Assembly: GCF_014694455.1 (NCBI RefSeq)
Contig: NZ_JAAUWT010000016.1
Span: 1-64,000, forward strand
Origin: Vibrio sp. S9_S30
GTDB lineage: Bacteria; Pseudomonadota; Gammaproteobacteria; Enterobacterales; Vibrionaceae
Direction of reading: 5' to 3'
Length of the DNA stretch: 64,000 nucleotides
The position numbers were made by a program, and so were the translations under genes. How positions within the stretch are numbered: position 1 is the first letter of the stretch; each line of letters opens with the position of its first letter. This document shows positions 41,301 through 52,500 of the stretch, one piece after another. A model generated the notes under the pieces. It was not told where the DNA came from. It saw nothing but the letters and a program-made list of their open reading frames with translations, and made no database searches.

Positions 41301-43578
41301 TAACCCATTTTTCAATGTACTTCTAGGCTTTCACGATACGCCTATCGATGTGGAACCTTTGCCTGATCTCAATTGGTACAAAGACGAAACCATGATCTCA
41401 GAAACGTCCAAATTCGACTTGGATTGTTTGGTGGTGCCACGGGGGGAATCGTTCAATCAAGACGGAGAGGTGCACTTTTTGTGGGAATACCGAAGCGACG
41501 TGTATTCACCAGAAGAGATCGCCGTATTTTTGGACAGCTTTCAATATGTGTTTTTAGAGTTGAGTGAAAGCGATGAATCCATGGCGTCTCAACCTTTGTC
41601 TTCCCTATCAGTAATCACACCGAGTCAATCCCAATGTATGGTTGAGGAGTGGGGGATGGGGGGCGCGTTATCTTACCCTATCCAACACAAGTATGGTAAA
41701 TCGAGCATCGTGGCATCGATTGAAAAAGCCGTTCAATATTTCCCACACAACGTAGCGTTACGGACTAAAACTCAAACCATTACCTACGAAGAACTGGATA
41801 GAACAGCAAGCCAAATTGCCATCGAGCTGGATGCCTTTGGCATAGCGCCAAGTGAACGAGTCGGGATTGCGGCAAGCCGCTCTATATCGCTGGTTGCGTC
41901 CATGCTTGCGGTATTTAAATTGGGTGGGTGTGCCGTGGTCATTGACCCGAGTTTGCCGCTTCAGCGGCAAGCATTTATGGCGCAAGACGCCAACCTCTCG
42001 GTTCTGCTCTTTGATGGACGTGATGCGATTCATCAACCTAGCAACGACCTGTCGGTCCCGCGAACACTGGATATTGCCCCTTGCTTTGGACTAGACACCA
42101 CCAGCCGCGTTTGGCGAACGCCGATTTTTGAAGATAATCTTAATGCTTATGTGCTCTACACGTCGGGTTCGACGGGGGTTCCTAAGGGCGTTGAGGTGTC
42201 TCAGTCTGCTTTTCATAACGAATGCTGCTGGCACATTGACCAGTTCAAACTGAATGAAGACAGCGTAGGAACCAGCCTCGCTTTTGCTGGATTCGATGCC
42301 TTTTTAGCCGAGGTTTTTCCGCTTCTGATGTCCGCTGGGCAAGTGGTTTTGATTGACGATAACGATAGGGACAACCTTTCGGCGTTATCCGATGGCATGA
42401 ACCGCCATAACGTGACACACAGCTGCTTGCCAACAGGGTTACTGGAAGCCGCGTGTGCCAGCCAGTTTCAGTGGCCAAGTTCGCTCAACAATCTGTTAGT
42501 AGGAGGCGATGCGTTAGGGGATGTTGTTTTTCCCGAGGGGTTCGATGCTGACTTTTACAATTTGTATGGCCCGACAGAAACCACCATCGACGCCACATTT
42601 GCCAAGCTGACTCCTAAAACAAAACGGGATGATAAATCGACATCGTCAGCGCCACCTATAGGACGACCGATCGCCAATGCGATGGCGGCAGTCATGCAAG
42701 ATGGGGCGTTGGCGCCCATTGGTGTGCCTGGTGAACTGTTCGTCGGGGGCGCGGGCGTCGCCAATGGTTATCTGAATCAAACAGAATTGACCCAAGAACG
42801 CTTTTCTCAAGGGGATGTGTCGCCATTCGCGTCTGATGTTCGGTGGTACAAAACAGGGGATTGGGTTCGCTGGTTGCCTAGCGGTGAACTTGAGTATCTC
42901 GGCCGGTTGAACGATGAAGTGAAAGTTCGGGGCTATCGTGTTTCTTTAGGCGAAATTAGCGCTCAACTTTTACAACTTGAAGAGGTGGCGCAAGCTGCTG
43001 TGGTCGTTAGGCAAGGGGCGATATACGCTTACGTGACCCTAACCGAGCATGAAGCGATGGCATGGAAAGGCAACCGCACCAAATACGAACGTCAATTAGC
43101 AAGAAAAGTGCGTGTGTCTCTTAAAAAGACCTTACCTGAATACATGCGTCCAAGTGCTACGTTGATCTTAGATTCTCTCCCACTGACAGAGCAAGGCAAG
43201 CTCGATAAACGTCGTTTGCCTTCACCGTTTGAAGAGGAAACCACCTTTGAAAGTGCCAGCAGTGCGATGGAAGAAGCCATTCTTACCCTCTGGTTGGAAT
43301 GCTTAGAGCTGCCTTCACTCAGTGTGACCGACAACTTTTTCTCGATCGGAGGGCATTCCCTGTTAGCCATGCGAATGATTGCTCGTATACGAATGGAGCA
43401 AGGGGTCGAGCTTCAAATGAGTGACTTTTTCGAATTCAGCACCGTGCGTGAATTGGCCAGCTACATTGAGAGCATTCTCGCGGTTCAAGATGATGGGTTT
43501 GATGGTATCGCAGGTAGCGGTGGTGACTTAGACGAGGAAAGCAGTGATGCAGATCTCATGGAAGAGGGGGAAATCTAA
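38392..43578 (+). CDS. Nonribosomal peptide synthetase 1 (A-T-C-A-T)
   Basis: A 1728-residue synthetase. Order: A1 (residues 10-510; LHTSGSTGAPKGAALTH near 173, NGYGPMEMS near 306, TGD near 390), T1 (KGGDSIASI near 550), C (610-1060; HHIIHDG near 760, canonical), A2 (1100-1600; YTSGSTGVPKG near 1256, NLYGPTETT near 1390), T2 (IGGHSLLAM near 1654), and an acidic tail ending DEESSDADLMEEGEI. It has no leading C domain, so it is an initiation protein loading two amino acids. A1 is unusual: the A5 core has M for T (NGYGPMEMS), and the binding-pocket residues I read (D S L L A V G I C) match no common code. A2 reads D A A C L G L I D. The stop overlaps the next gene's start (TAATG). Confidence 0.93.
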   Translation: MTSYNKKNKKNVTYSIISKFHETVRHSPDALALDDNVEILTYEQVDVLSNNVAYHIHSFRKESSNPVLSVGISLPRRNDMIIAMIGVLKAGAVYVPIDPNQPKDRKRFMYKNANCDYMICDAETEFGDLSDHGVGPTIKKGWIKNLKVSESTSAYKESAIPMHAIPMHDVACILHTSGSTGAPKGAALTHLGLLNTSFALSKGMGVDSCSTVLHYASLGFDSATLEWLLALTNGAKLVIIPEDDRTAPDTLAEFVAQKQITHALFPSAMLPYLDIRRSYALKAIASVGDVADPSLLWQWTRKCSVFNGYGPMEMSICTSLHSVQDAEPINLGKPIDRTEVLVVGENGVPVGTNEVGELWATGIGLSLGYVNNPSQTSKAFVQRQDGRTWYKTGDLVKLDPKGELHFVGRKDHQVKIRGNRIELEEVEQSLKSLQAVDNACVVVKLDSDGNKYLAAFLTGDKKTTSDETDHVRQQLMEMLPESHLPRVFQWLESMPLTASLKVDRVAIQTLPLAQQDSIEIANQNGNVLQSLFLSELGVSELADDDHFYQKGGDSIASIRLINQINRVFHCNLSMREFREDPSLSGVERLILSKAQSQKAEAISKALVRHENRPDVFDLSSQQLVAWYMSKQQPESKAYLAEAALHFSGNLNTHALEAALNALFARHDIYRTVFKEESGEPRQTALPSYEMTLKVVDADSVFERSEIDSNGPNPSDKQAVIERVLAQELPGISDLATLPLAKFVLIRFSPNEHVLLHQEHHIIHDGWSGSEFTREMMEAYRAYSNSQAGDGEKWSPDPVTQYYDFHVAQKTWLTSAEATSQLEYWKDKLKDCPQGVALFGKQSHSLGFSGGHQKMVFTQAQWRSMERRCQQLNMTPFAFTSAVLYLCLWRYSGQKDLTFGSAFANRNWQNSHGTLGMLVNTLVLRQSMDSTQCISDFLADTQRVINEAQDNQELPFTKIVEALNPDRSVASNPFFNVLLGFHDTPIDVEPLPDLNWYKDETMISETSKFDLDCLVVPRGESFNQDGEVHFLWEYRSDVYSPEEIAVFLDSFQYVFLELSESDESMASQPLSSLSVITPSQSQCMVEEWGMGGALSYPIQHKYGKSSIVASIEKAVQYFPHNVALRTKTQTITYEELDRTASQIAIELDAFGIAPSERVGIAASRSISLVASMLAVFKLGGCAVVIDPSLPLQRQAFMAQDANLSVLLFDGRDAIHQPSNDLSVPRTLDIAPCFGLDTTSRVWRTPIFEDNLNAYVLYTSGSTGVPKGVEVSQSAFHNECCWHIDQFKLNEDSVGTSLAFAGFDAFLAEVFPLLMSAGQVVLIDDNDRDNLSALSDGMNRHNVTHSCLPTGLLEAACASQFQWPSSLNNLLVGGDALGDVVFPEGFDADFYNLYGPTETTIDATFAKLTPKTKRDDKSTSSAPPIGRPIANAMAAVMQDGALAPIGVPGELFVGGAGVANGYLNQTELTQERFSQGDVSPFASDVRWYKTGDWVRWLPSGELEYLGRLNDEVKVRGYRVSLGEISAQLLQLEEVAQAAVVVRQGAIYAYVTLTEHEAMAWKGNRTKYERQLARKVRVSLKKTLPEYMRPSATLILDSLPLTEQGKLDKRRLPSPFEEETTFESASSAMEEAILTLWLECLELPSLSVTDNFFSIGGHSLLAMRMIARIRMEQGVELQMSDFFEFSTVRELASYIESILAVQDDGFDGIAGSGGDLDEESSDADLMEEGEI

Positions 43579-46500
43579 TGGCTCACGAATTGATTCGGCT
43601 AGCGAAATCACAGGGTGTACACCTCTATCTAGAGAACGGAGCCTTAAAGTACAAAGCCAAGAAGGGTCTGAGTAAAGAACTCGCCGCGGCGCTGCGCAGC
43701 AGTAAATCTGAAGTGATTGCGTTTTTGCAGCAACACGCGAAAAAAAGCATCAGCCTTCCAAAGAAAGATGCCAGCAGGTTACGGTTTCCTTTAACGTCTG
43801 CACAGCAACGTTTGTTTTACTTAGAAACGTTATACGGAGAGAAAGCCCCTTACAATATGGCGACCGCGTTTCGAATGGTTGGTAAGCCACATATTGAGCA
43901 ACTTGAACACGCGATTCATGCCATTATCGACCAGCACCACATTTTCAAAACGCACTTCCGCGTGAGCGATGGCATACCCGAACAGGTGATTTCGCCAGAC
44001 GTTCCGTTCGCTATCTCTGAATATTCGGCGGATACCGCAAGCTCCGTCCAATCTATGACAGACGAGGAATGGATGGCGAAAGAAGCCAGCCGCCCCTTTA
44101 CTTTATCTGAAGCGCCGTTATTCAGAGTGAGTACCAGAAGCGAAAAAAAGACAAACAACACGCTGATTCTGTTTGTCTTCCATCACATTGTGTTTGATGG
44201 TTTGTCTTACCGACTTTTTTTCAATGCCCTTAATGAGTACCTGTCTTCAGGTAAGCTCTCACACACCATCGGTTATCAATACGGGGATTACGCGGCATGG
44301 CAGCAAGGTGAGGGAGCAGCGGCTCAGAAAGCAGGGGAAGCGTACTGGTTTCAGCAGATGAAAGGCGTCGAAGAGCTCAACAGCCTAACGCCCGATTTTC
44401 CTCGTCCCGATACCCCCGAATTTTCAGGTACCATTAACCGACAAATTTTGGATAAACACCTAACCGCGACACTCAGAGCGTTTGCACAGCAACAAGGTGT
44501 CTCGATATTTACTTTGCTTCAAACGTTCTTTTCGCTGTTGATTGGGCGCTGGACGGAGCGATCCGATGTTGTCACGGGTACGCCCGTTGCTGGGCGTCAG
44601 GTGCAGGGCTCTGAACGCCTTATAGGCTTTTTTGTAAACACCTTAGCGCTTCGCTTTCATCTAGATGATGACCACACATTTCTGAGTTTACTTAAGCATT
44701 CAAAAGTCAAAATAGCCGAAGCGTTTCGCCATCAAGATGTGCCCTTCGAGCGCATCGTTCAAAAGCTGGGGCATGAACGAAGAAGCGGCTTTTCACCGAT
44801 ATTGCAAGTGCTGTTCGCGTTGCATGAGGAAGGAGAGTTTCAACTCGATATTGATGGCATACCCTGTGAAAACGTGGTGGTTGAGCGCAGCAATATCAAC
44901 TTCGAACTCGAACTTCATATGATGGATAAAGGGGAGGTGTTGGAGGCGACGTGGGTGTTTGCCGATAACCTCTTCCATGAAAGCACCATCACATCATTGC
45001 AAGAAGCGTTTAATGCACTGATTCAAGGTGTATTGGCCAATCCTGAATCCAATATTCATCAATTGCCGCTGATTTCGATAAACGCTGAGCAGACGATCGC
45101 CACTTGGAATCACACTCGTCGAGATTACCCTTCACACAAAACGTTTGTTGCGTTGTTTGAAGAGCAGGTCGCCAAAACCCCCGACCGGATTGCGTGCGAA
45201 TGGTCTCATGCTAATGGAGACGTTGAAACCCTCAGCTATCAAGCTTTAAATGAAAAAGCCAATGGCCTAGCAAACTACTTGATAGAGAAAGGGGTGAAAT
45301 ACGATCAATGCGTGGGGTTGATTGATGCGTGGTCTGCCACGGCGCTGGTCGGCATTTTGGGGATACTCAAAAGTGGGGCGGCGTATTTACCGTTGGACCC
45401 CAACCACCCCGAACAACGCCTGAATCAAATTTTGTCGTTGGCGTCGGTCGAAGTGTTGCTGGTGGCAGAGTCATTTGAATTGGATAGCACAACGGCTCGG
45501 TCCGTTCATACGGTGGTGGACTTAAGTAACCCTGATTTTTGGGTAGAGCTCCCTCCATCTTCTCTCACAAACCCTAGCAAGCAGGGAATCGCGTCTCAGT
45601 CCGACCATCTTGCGTATGTGATCTATACCTCCGGCTCTACTGGCGTGCCAAAAGGCGTGATGGTGGAACACAAAAACGTCTCGAATTTTCTGTTTTCATT
45701 ACAAGACACAGTCGAATTGGATTCAACGGATGTGGTTGCGTCTATTGCACCACCCGCTTTTGATATTCACGTCACGGAAATGTATTTGCCGCTCATGCTT
45801 GGGGCGAAAGTCGTTCTGCTGAACTGGGAACAAACACGTTCGCCATCGTTGATTGCTCAATGCCAGCAACAACACGGCATTAGCATGATGCAGGGTACGC
45901 CATCGACGTGGCAAATGCTTATCGACGACGGTTGGCAGCCCTACGAGGGTTTGAAGATGCTGACGGGGGGAGACGCGCTTGGCAGGCAACTGCACGACAC
46001 GTTATTAAGCAGCGGAACCACGGCTCGGTTTTACAACTTGTATGGACCAACAGAAACCACGGTGTACTGTTCAGGGAGTGAAGCCTCCCTTGATAACCCT
46101 CGGATTCACGTAGGGCGTGCGTTCCCGAACAACCACTACTATGTTTTGGATGAGTTACGCCAACACCGTCCGATTGGCAGTGTTGGAGAAGTGTATCTTT
46201 CGGGTGACAACGTCACAAGAGGGTATCTTGGGCAACCAGAGCTGACCAACGAAAAGTACCGTATCGATCCTTTCCTAACGGGGAACCACCGCTTATATCA
46301 AACAGGCGATTTGGGGAGATGGTTGCCAGATGGCACCATTGAGATTGTTGGGCGTAAAGATTTTCAGGTGAAAGTGAATGGCTTTCGAATTGAACTGGGC
46401 GATATCGATCACCACCTAAGGCAGCATCCAGAAGTGGAGCAAAGCCTTGTGACGGCTTTACCCAAAAGCCGGATCACGGGCGATGAACCTTCGGTCGGGG

Positions 46501-49500
46501 AGCCGCAGATACTGGTGGCTTACATCAAAAGCCAAGCCAATCACGTTGAACTTGAAGAAGCGTTGAAATTGAGGCTGGAACGCGCACTTCCAAGGTATAT
46601 GATGCCTAACTTCATCGTGGTGTTGCGTCAGTTTCCTCTTACAGACAATCGCAAAGTGGATCGGCGAGCCTTGCCTCTTCCACAGTTTTGCCAGCGGCTC
46701 GATGCCAAGTTACCCAAATCGGATACCGAACGCTCCCTTTGTGCCATATGGTCGGAATTGCTTGAGCAAGATATCCAGAATGTGGGAGTGAGCTTCTTTT
46801 CATTGGGGGGGCACTCTCTTCTGGCCATTAAAATGATCAGCCTGATTCAGGAACAATTGGGCGTTCGCTTATCGCTGAAAGTCCTGTTTTATGCACCCTC
46901 GATTGAGCAAATGGCAGCGGTCATTGATGAACAACGAACGAATTCACCCGATCACGAGAACAGCGACTGCATACCGCTTGTTCAAGGCGACAGGACGGAA
47001 AGCGTTGCACCACTTTCCTATTCTCAGCAGCGTTTATGGGCGTTAGATACGCTGGAAGCAAAAGGGCGTTTCTATGCGATCCCTTTGATATATGATGTGA
47101 ACGACAGCATCAACCAGCAGGCGCTTGAACGCGCTTGTCTGGCGTTGATTCAGCGCCATCACGTTCTCCAAACGGCGTATCGAGTGGTGGAAGAGGCAAA
47201 CGTGCCTTCGAGTGCCAAACAGGTCACGGTGGGCGAAGAAGCATTTCACTTTTTCGCAGAGGACGTTTCTGATCAAACAGAACAGGAAAAAGCAAAGGCG
47301 CTGCGTGAGTTCGAAAGAGCAATGGTCGACGCCCCCTTTGAACTGACTAAAGGCGAAGTGTTCAGAGTTGGGGTCGCCAAATTAGAAAACAGCAAGAGTC
47401 GGTTGTTTATTGTGGTTCATCATATCGCGGCAGACGGCGTGTCTTTATCCATATTGCTCAAAGAGCTTCAGCATTTTTATCTCTTATTTTGTGCCAATCA
47501 CCCGAGTGATGATATAGCGCCTTTGCCCTTGCAATACCGTGATTATGCGGTGTGGCAACGGGCGCGATACAGCCGTGAAAGTTGTTCGCGTCGTCGATTA
47601 GAGTCTTACTGGAAGCAGAGGCTGGAATCCGCACCGGAGCAACACGCCTTGCCATTAGACTGTGCGCGTCCAGATGCACCAAGTTATCAAGGCAAAGCGT
47701 TCAAACGCTCGTTTGGGCATGAACGGTCAACAAATCTTACATCGTTAGCCAAGCAACACAACACGACGTTGTTTAACGTTATCTACAGTGCGTTCTCTGT
47801 CTTGCTGACGCGTTACGCGGGTGTGGAAGAAGTTGTCATCGGCACACCGGTTGCGAACCGAGAGCGACCAGAGCTTGATACTTTGATCGGCTTTTTTGTC
47901 AACAACGTACCGCTTCGAGCAAAGGTGGAGTCGTCCGATAATTTTGATTCGCTACTCAAACGAAATCATCAACACCTTTTGCAAGATTTTGAACATCAGT
48001 CGTTGCCATTTGAGCACATGATCTCGCTGGTGAATCACCGACGTCAGCTCAATTGCAGCCCCATTTTTCAAGTCATGCTTTCGATGGAACAAGAGAGCCA
48101 TGAAACCATTGCTTTTGGTCTGAATAAGGCGACAGCGGTATCCCCAAGTGCTACCGAAGCTAGGTTTGATTTAACGTTGGGGGTTCGACAATCCAAAGAT
48201 GGCATCGCGTTATCGTGGAATTTTTCGAGTGATATTTTTGAGCAAGCCACCATCGCATCTATGGCGGTGGCCTTTGAGACGTTGCTGACCAAGCTCATCG
48301 AAGAACCTCAAGCCGAGGTGAATACGCTCGCCCTTGTAGACGTTCAACAAAACATTGAAACACACCAAGCGCACCCATACACCACGCTGTTAGCCTTGTT
48401 CGACAAACAAGTTACAAAGAACCCAAAAGGTGTGTCACTGGTGTACGAAGATCGTCAGATAAGTTTTGAGCGTTTGGATGCGCAAGCGAATCAGGTCGCC
48501 AATAGGCTCACCAGCAAAGGCGTGAAATCGGAAGACCCGATTGCCATCGCGCTGCCGCGATCGCCAGAGATGATCATCGCGATGCTCGCTGTGTTAAAGG
48601 CGGGTGGGGCGTATGTGCCTTTGGATACCAGCCAACCAAGCCAACGACTGACCCAAATCATTGAAGACAGCCATGCCCCCTTCATTATAACCTCAGAGGA
48701 CGTCATTCAACGCACATTGTCCGATTGGCCAGAAGGTCGGTTGATCCGCATCGATTCAGAATCACTTTTGGGTGACAAGCTTCATCATCAGACAGCACTA
48801 GCGTGTGCTGGTTTGTCCCCTAAGCAGTTGGCGTACATCATCTACACCTCCGGTTCGACTGGGCAACCCAAAGGGGTGATGGTCGAGCACCAAGGCGTGG
48901 CAAATTACATTCAAAATCAAAATGCGTATTTAAACTTGAATGACCCAGAGATCAGTGATTCCGCTGGTTTCCTTTACGTCACCAATTTTGCGTTTGATAC
49001 GTCGGTCGCCAGCATTTGGGGGGCACTTGCCAGTGGCCGCCCGCTGCATATCGTCTCGGAAGCGGAACGGTTTGATATCGCCAAACTTCAGGCGGCACTC
49101 TATCAACCGGAGCGCTACGCTGTGGCGTATCTTCCTCCGGTGTTGCTCAAAGCACTGGATGTGTCTGCAAAAGGGGATGTGATTCCACGCATTGTGGTGT
49201 CGGGGGAAGCCACGGACGCGCACCTTATTCAATCGTTAGTGACTCGAACGCAGCTTTTCAACGAATACGGTCCAACGGAAAACAGCGTTTGTTCTACGGT
49301 TCATCGTTACCAAAAAGGTGATGCTGCACATGTGATAGGGAAACCTATCGCAGGCGTTGGTTACGTCATATTGGATGACGGTTATCACCTTGTTCCACAA
49401 GGCGCAAAAGGGCGTTTGTATTTGAGTGGAGTAGGGGTTGCGAGAGGGTACGTGAACCAACCGGAACTGACGCATGATAAGTTCAGAAAATTAAAAAACG

Positions 49501-52500
49501 GCGATACCGTCTATTACGACAGTGGTGATACCGTTCGGCTGAACGCACGGGGAGAACTCGAATTCTTTGGGCGATCCGACAATCAAGTCAAAATACGAGG
49601 GCACCGCGTCGAGCTTGGCGAAATTGAACACCTAATGTCGTCGTTGTCAGGGGTAAAGTCAGCCAAAGTGTTGGCAGAAAAAAATGACCGAGGCGTACTT
49701 GGTATCAACGCCTACATTCAGCCAGACGCGATATCAAAAGCGGTGGGTTCTACAGAGTCAATGGAAGAAGCTGGCGCTGAGTGCTTATTCTCGGTACGAA
49801 AACAGCTAGAACACACGTTACCCGATTATATGATGCCCCGTGCTTGGGCTGTCGTTGAGGCTTGGCCATTAACCCCGAATGGAAAAATTGATCACGCTGC
49901 CTTACCGAGCGCCCAAGCCATACAATGGTCAGAACGCCCCTCATCGGATCGCGGCGATGTTCAAGACTTTTCACCTCAAGACTCCTCACCTCAAGGCGCG
50001 GCACCTAGCACACGAGTGGAACGCATTATCACTCAGGTGTGGCAAGGCTTGCTTGGGCTGGAAAATATCGGTATGAACGCCAACTTCTTTGCATTGGGGG
50101 GCGATTCTATCGTTGCCATGCAAAGTGTGTCGCGCTGTGCTTCTGAAGGGGTTCGCTATACGGTCCGTCAGCTATTTGAAGCACCGACGGTCGCGGCATT
50201 AGCTGAGGTTGCCTCACTTGAAGACGGTGATAAAACGTTCGAAGGGGAGGGTTCTCATTTCGCTCACACTCTTCCTATTCATGGTGAAATGCCGTTGTTA
50301 CCCATTCAAAAGGAATTTTTTGCTTACGCTGAGAATGCAGAGCATTGTCAGCGATTCAACCAGTCGGTTTTGCTTGAGTTGCATCGGGCGGTAACGGATG
50401 ACGAGTGTATTTCGGTGGTGCAATCTCTTGTGACCAAACACGATGCGCTGAGGCTTTCCTTTCATTTGGATGATGACAATTCGAAGAGTGAAAATGCAAA
50501 AGCATGGCGTGCCATCCACCAAGATGTCACCGAAGCGTGGCTGCAACAGGCATTAAGCTATAAAGCGGTGGAGAACCAAAGCGAACTTGCCGCTGTGTGC
50601 AATCACGCAATAAGCGAGCTGGATATCACACAAGGTCCGTTGTTTCGGTTTGTGAAAATGACCGATACCTCGAACGACAGCACCAAACTGTTCATTGTTG
50701 CCCATCACTTGATTATCGATGGCGTGTCTTGGCGAATTCTGTTGGATGACTTGCAAGCACTGTTGTCTCAGCCTGATGATTTCCGCCGCAGCAAAACCAT
50801 GCCGTTTTCCGCTTGGTCGCAGCGCAACCTCGATTGGATAACCAAAGGAAGTGGTGCCGACACGATCCCTTATTGGAGAGGAGTAGAAGCCGCGATTCAG
50901 CCGCGTTTTAACCGTTCCGATAAACCCAAAATGGCGCATTGTGAATTTAATATTGAGGCTAGCCAAACGCGTAAGCTGACTCACTCTGCCCACCGAGCTT
51001 ATGGCACCAATACACAAGATCTCCTATTGGCTGCCTTGCTGCTTAGCTTGGGTCGAAAAAACCAATGTGACGCAGAAAAAACAGGCGAAGGAAGCGGTGT
51101 TTCCCTTTCCATCGCATTGGAAACTCATGGACGACACGCTGATCATCTGTCCTTGAACGAGCATTTGTCTTCGAAGAATAGACACAACGCCGACTTAAGC
51201 GAAACGGTAGGGTGGTTTACATCCATACACCCCATAAACTTGTCTGGAAAGACTGAGCAGCTCTCCGATCTGATCTGCTCGATAAAAGAGCAAGTTCGGC
51301 GTGTGCCAAACAAAGGGATGGGCTACAGCTGGCTCAAGTCTTACACGAATTCGCTTGATGGCGGTGCGAATCAGCCAGACATCTTGTTTAATTTCCTTGG
51401 GCAGTTTGGAAACGATACAGCGCAAGACTCAATGGAGAAACGTCATGTTGCCTTTTCTGCCGTAGCGGGATTCAGAGTGGAAGACGGCTCGCAAGGGCAT
51501 ATGACGCCGCGTGCGCTAGCGTTTAACTGCCGTGTAAGCGAGGGGGTTCTGTCATGTGATCTCGACTTTGATGTTCATTGTCTTTCATATCAGCAGGTCG
51601 ATGCGTTTTCCTCCCGATTCCAAAACCACCTCACGCAGCTTATTGAACATTGTGTCGCGCAAAAAAACACGCGCCGTACCCCGTCTGATTTTCGCACGCC
51701 CGACTTGCATCAAAGTGATGTCGATGCTTGGGAGAACGATCATGCAAACGCCTCCCTTTCATTGACCGATGTGTATCCAGCAACGGGCATGCAGCAAGGC
51801 TTGCTGTTCCACAGTGAATTGGACAAAGAAGCGTATGTCACTCAACTTACGCTCACCTTGGATAAGGTTGATCCCGACCTTCTTAAGTTAGCGTGGCAAG
51901 CTGTTATCCATCGGCACGATATTCTAAAAACATCGTTTGCCCTTTCTGAGGAAGGAACGCGATATCAACGTGTTGCCAAAGAAGGGATACTGCGCTGGCA
52001 GCAGACGGATTTAACTCGATATGACCCAGAAAGCCGTGATGATGCGAGTAATTCTGCTGACGCGTTGAAAAGTAGGGTGAATGCGATTGCCCGTCAGGAA
52101 AAATCGGAAGGCTTTGATGTGTCGTCACCGACGCTGACGAAATTTCACTGGGTGCCGCTTTCCAAGGATCAAGGCAAGCTGATTTGGTCTACCCATCATG
52201 CCCTTTTGGATGGTTGGTGTTTGCCCATCATCATCACTGAGCTTCGCGCTTGTTATGCGGAATTGGAAAGTGGCTCTGCGTCGATGTTACCGCCAGCCAA
52301 GCCTTATCGCCGTTACATTGATTGGCTGCAACATCAAGATCACCAACGTGCGCGTGACTATTGGCGGGCGAAGCTCTCCCGTTTTGAAGCACCTACACCC
52401 TTACCATCCAAATCGTTTTCAGAACAGGTAAGCGAGTCTTTAGACAGCACTAAGGGCGATCAACGATTGAACACATTGGCTCTGAACTTGCCTTCAGAGC

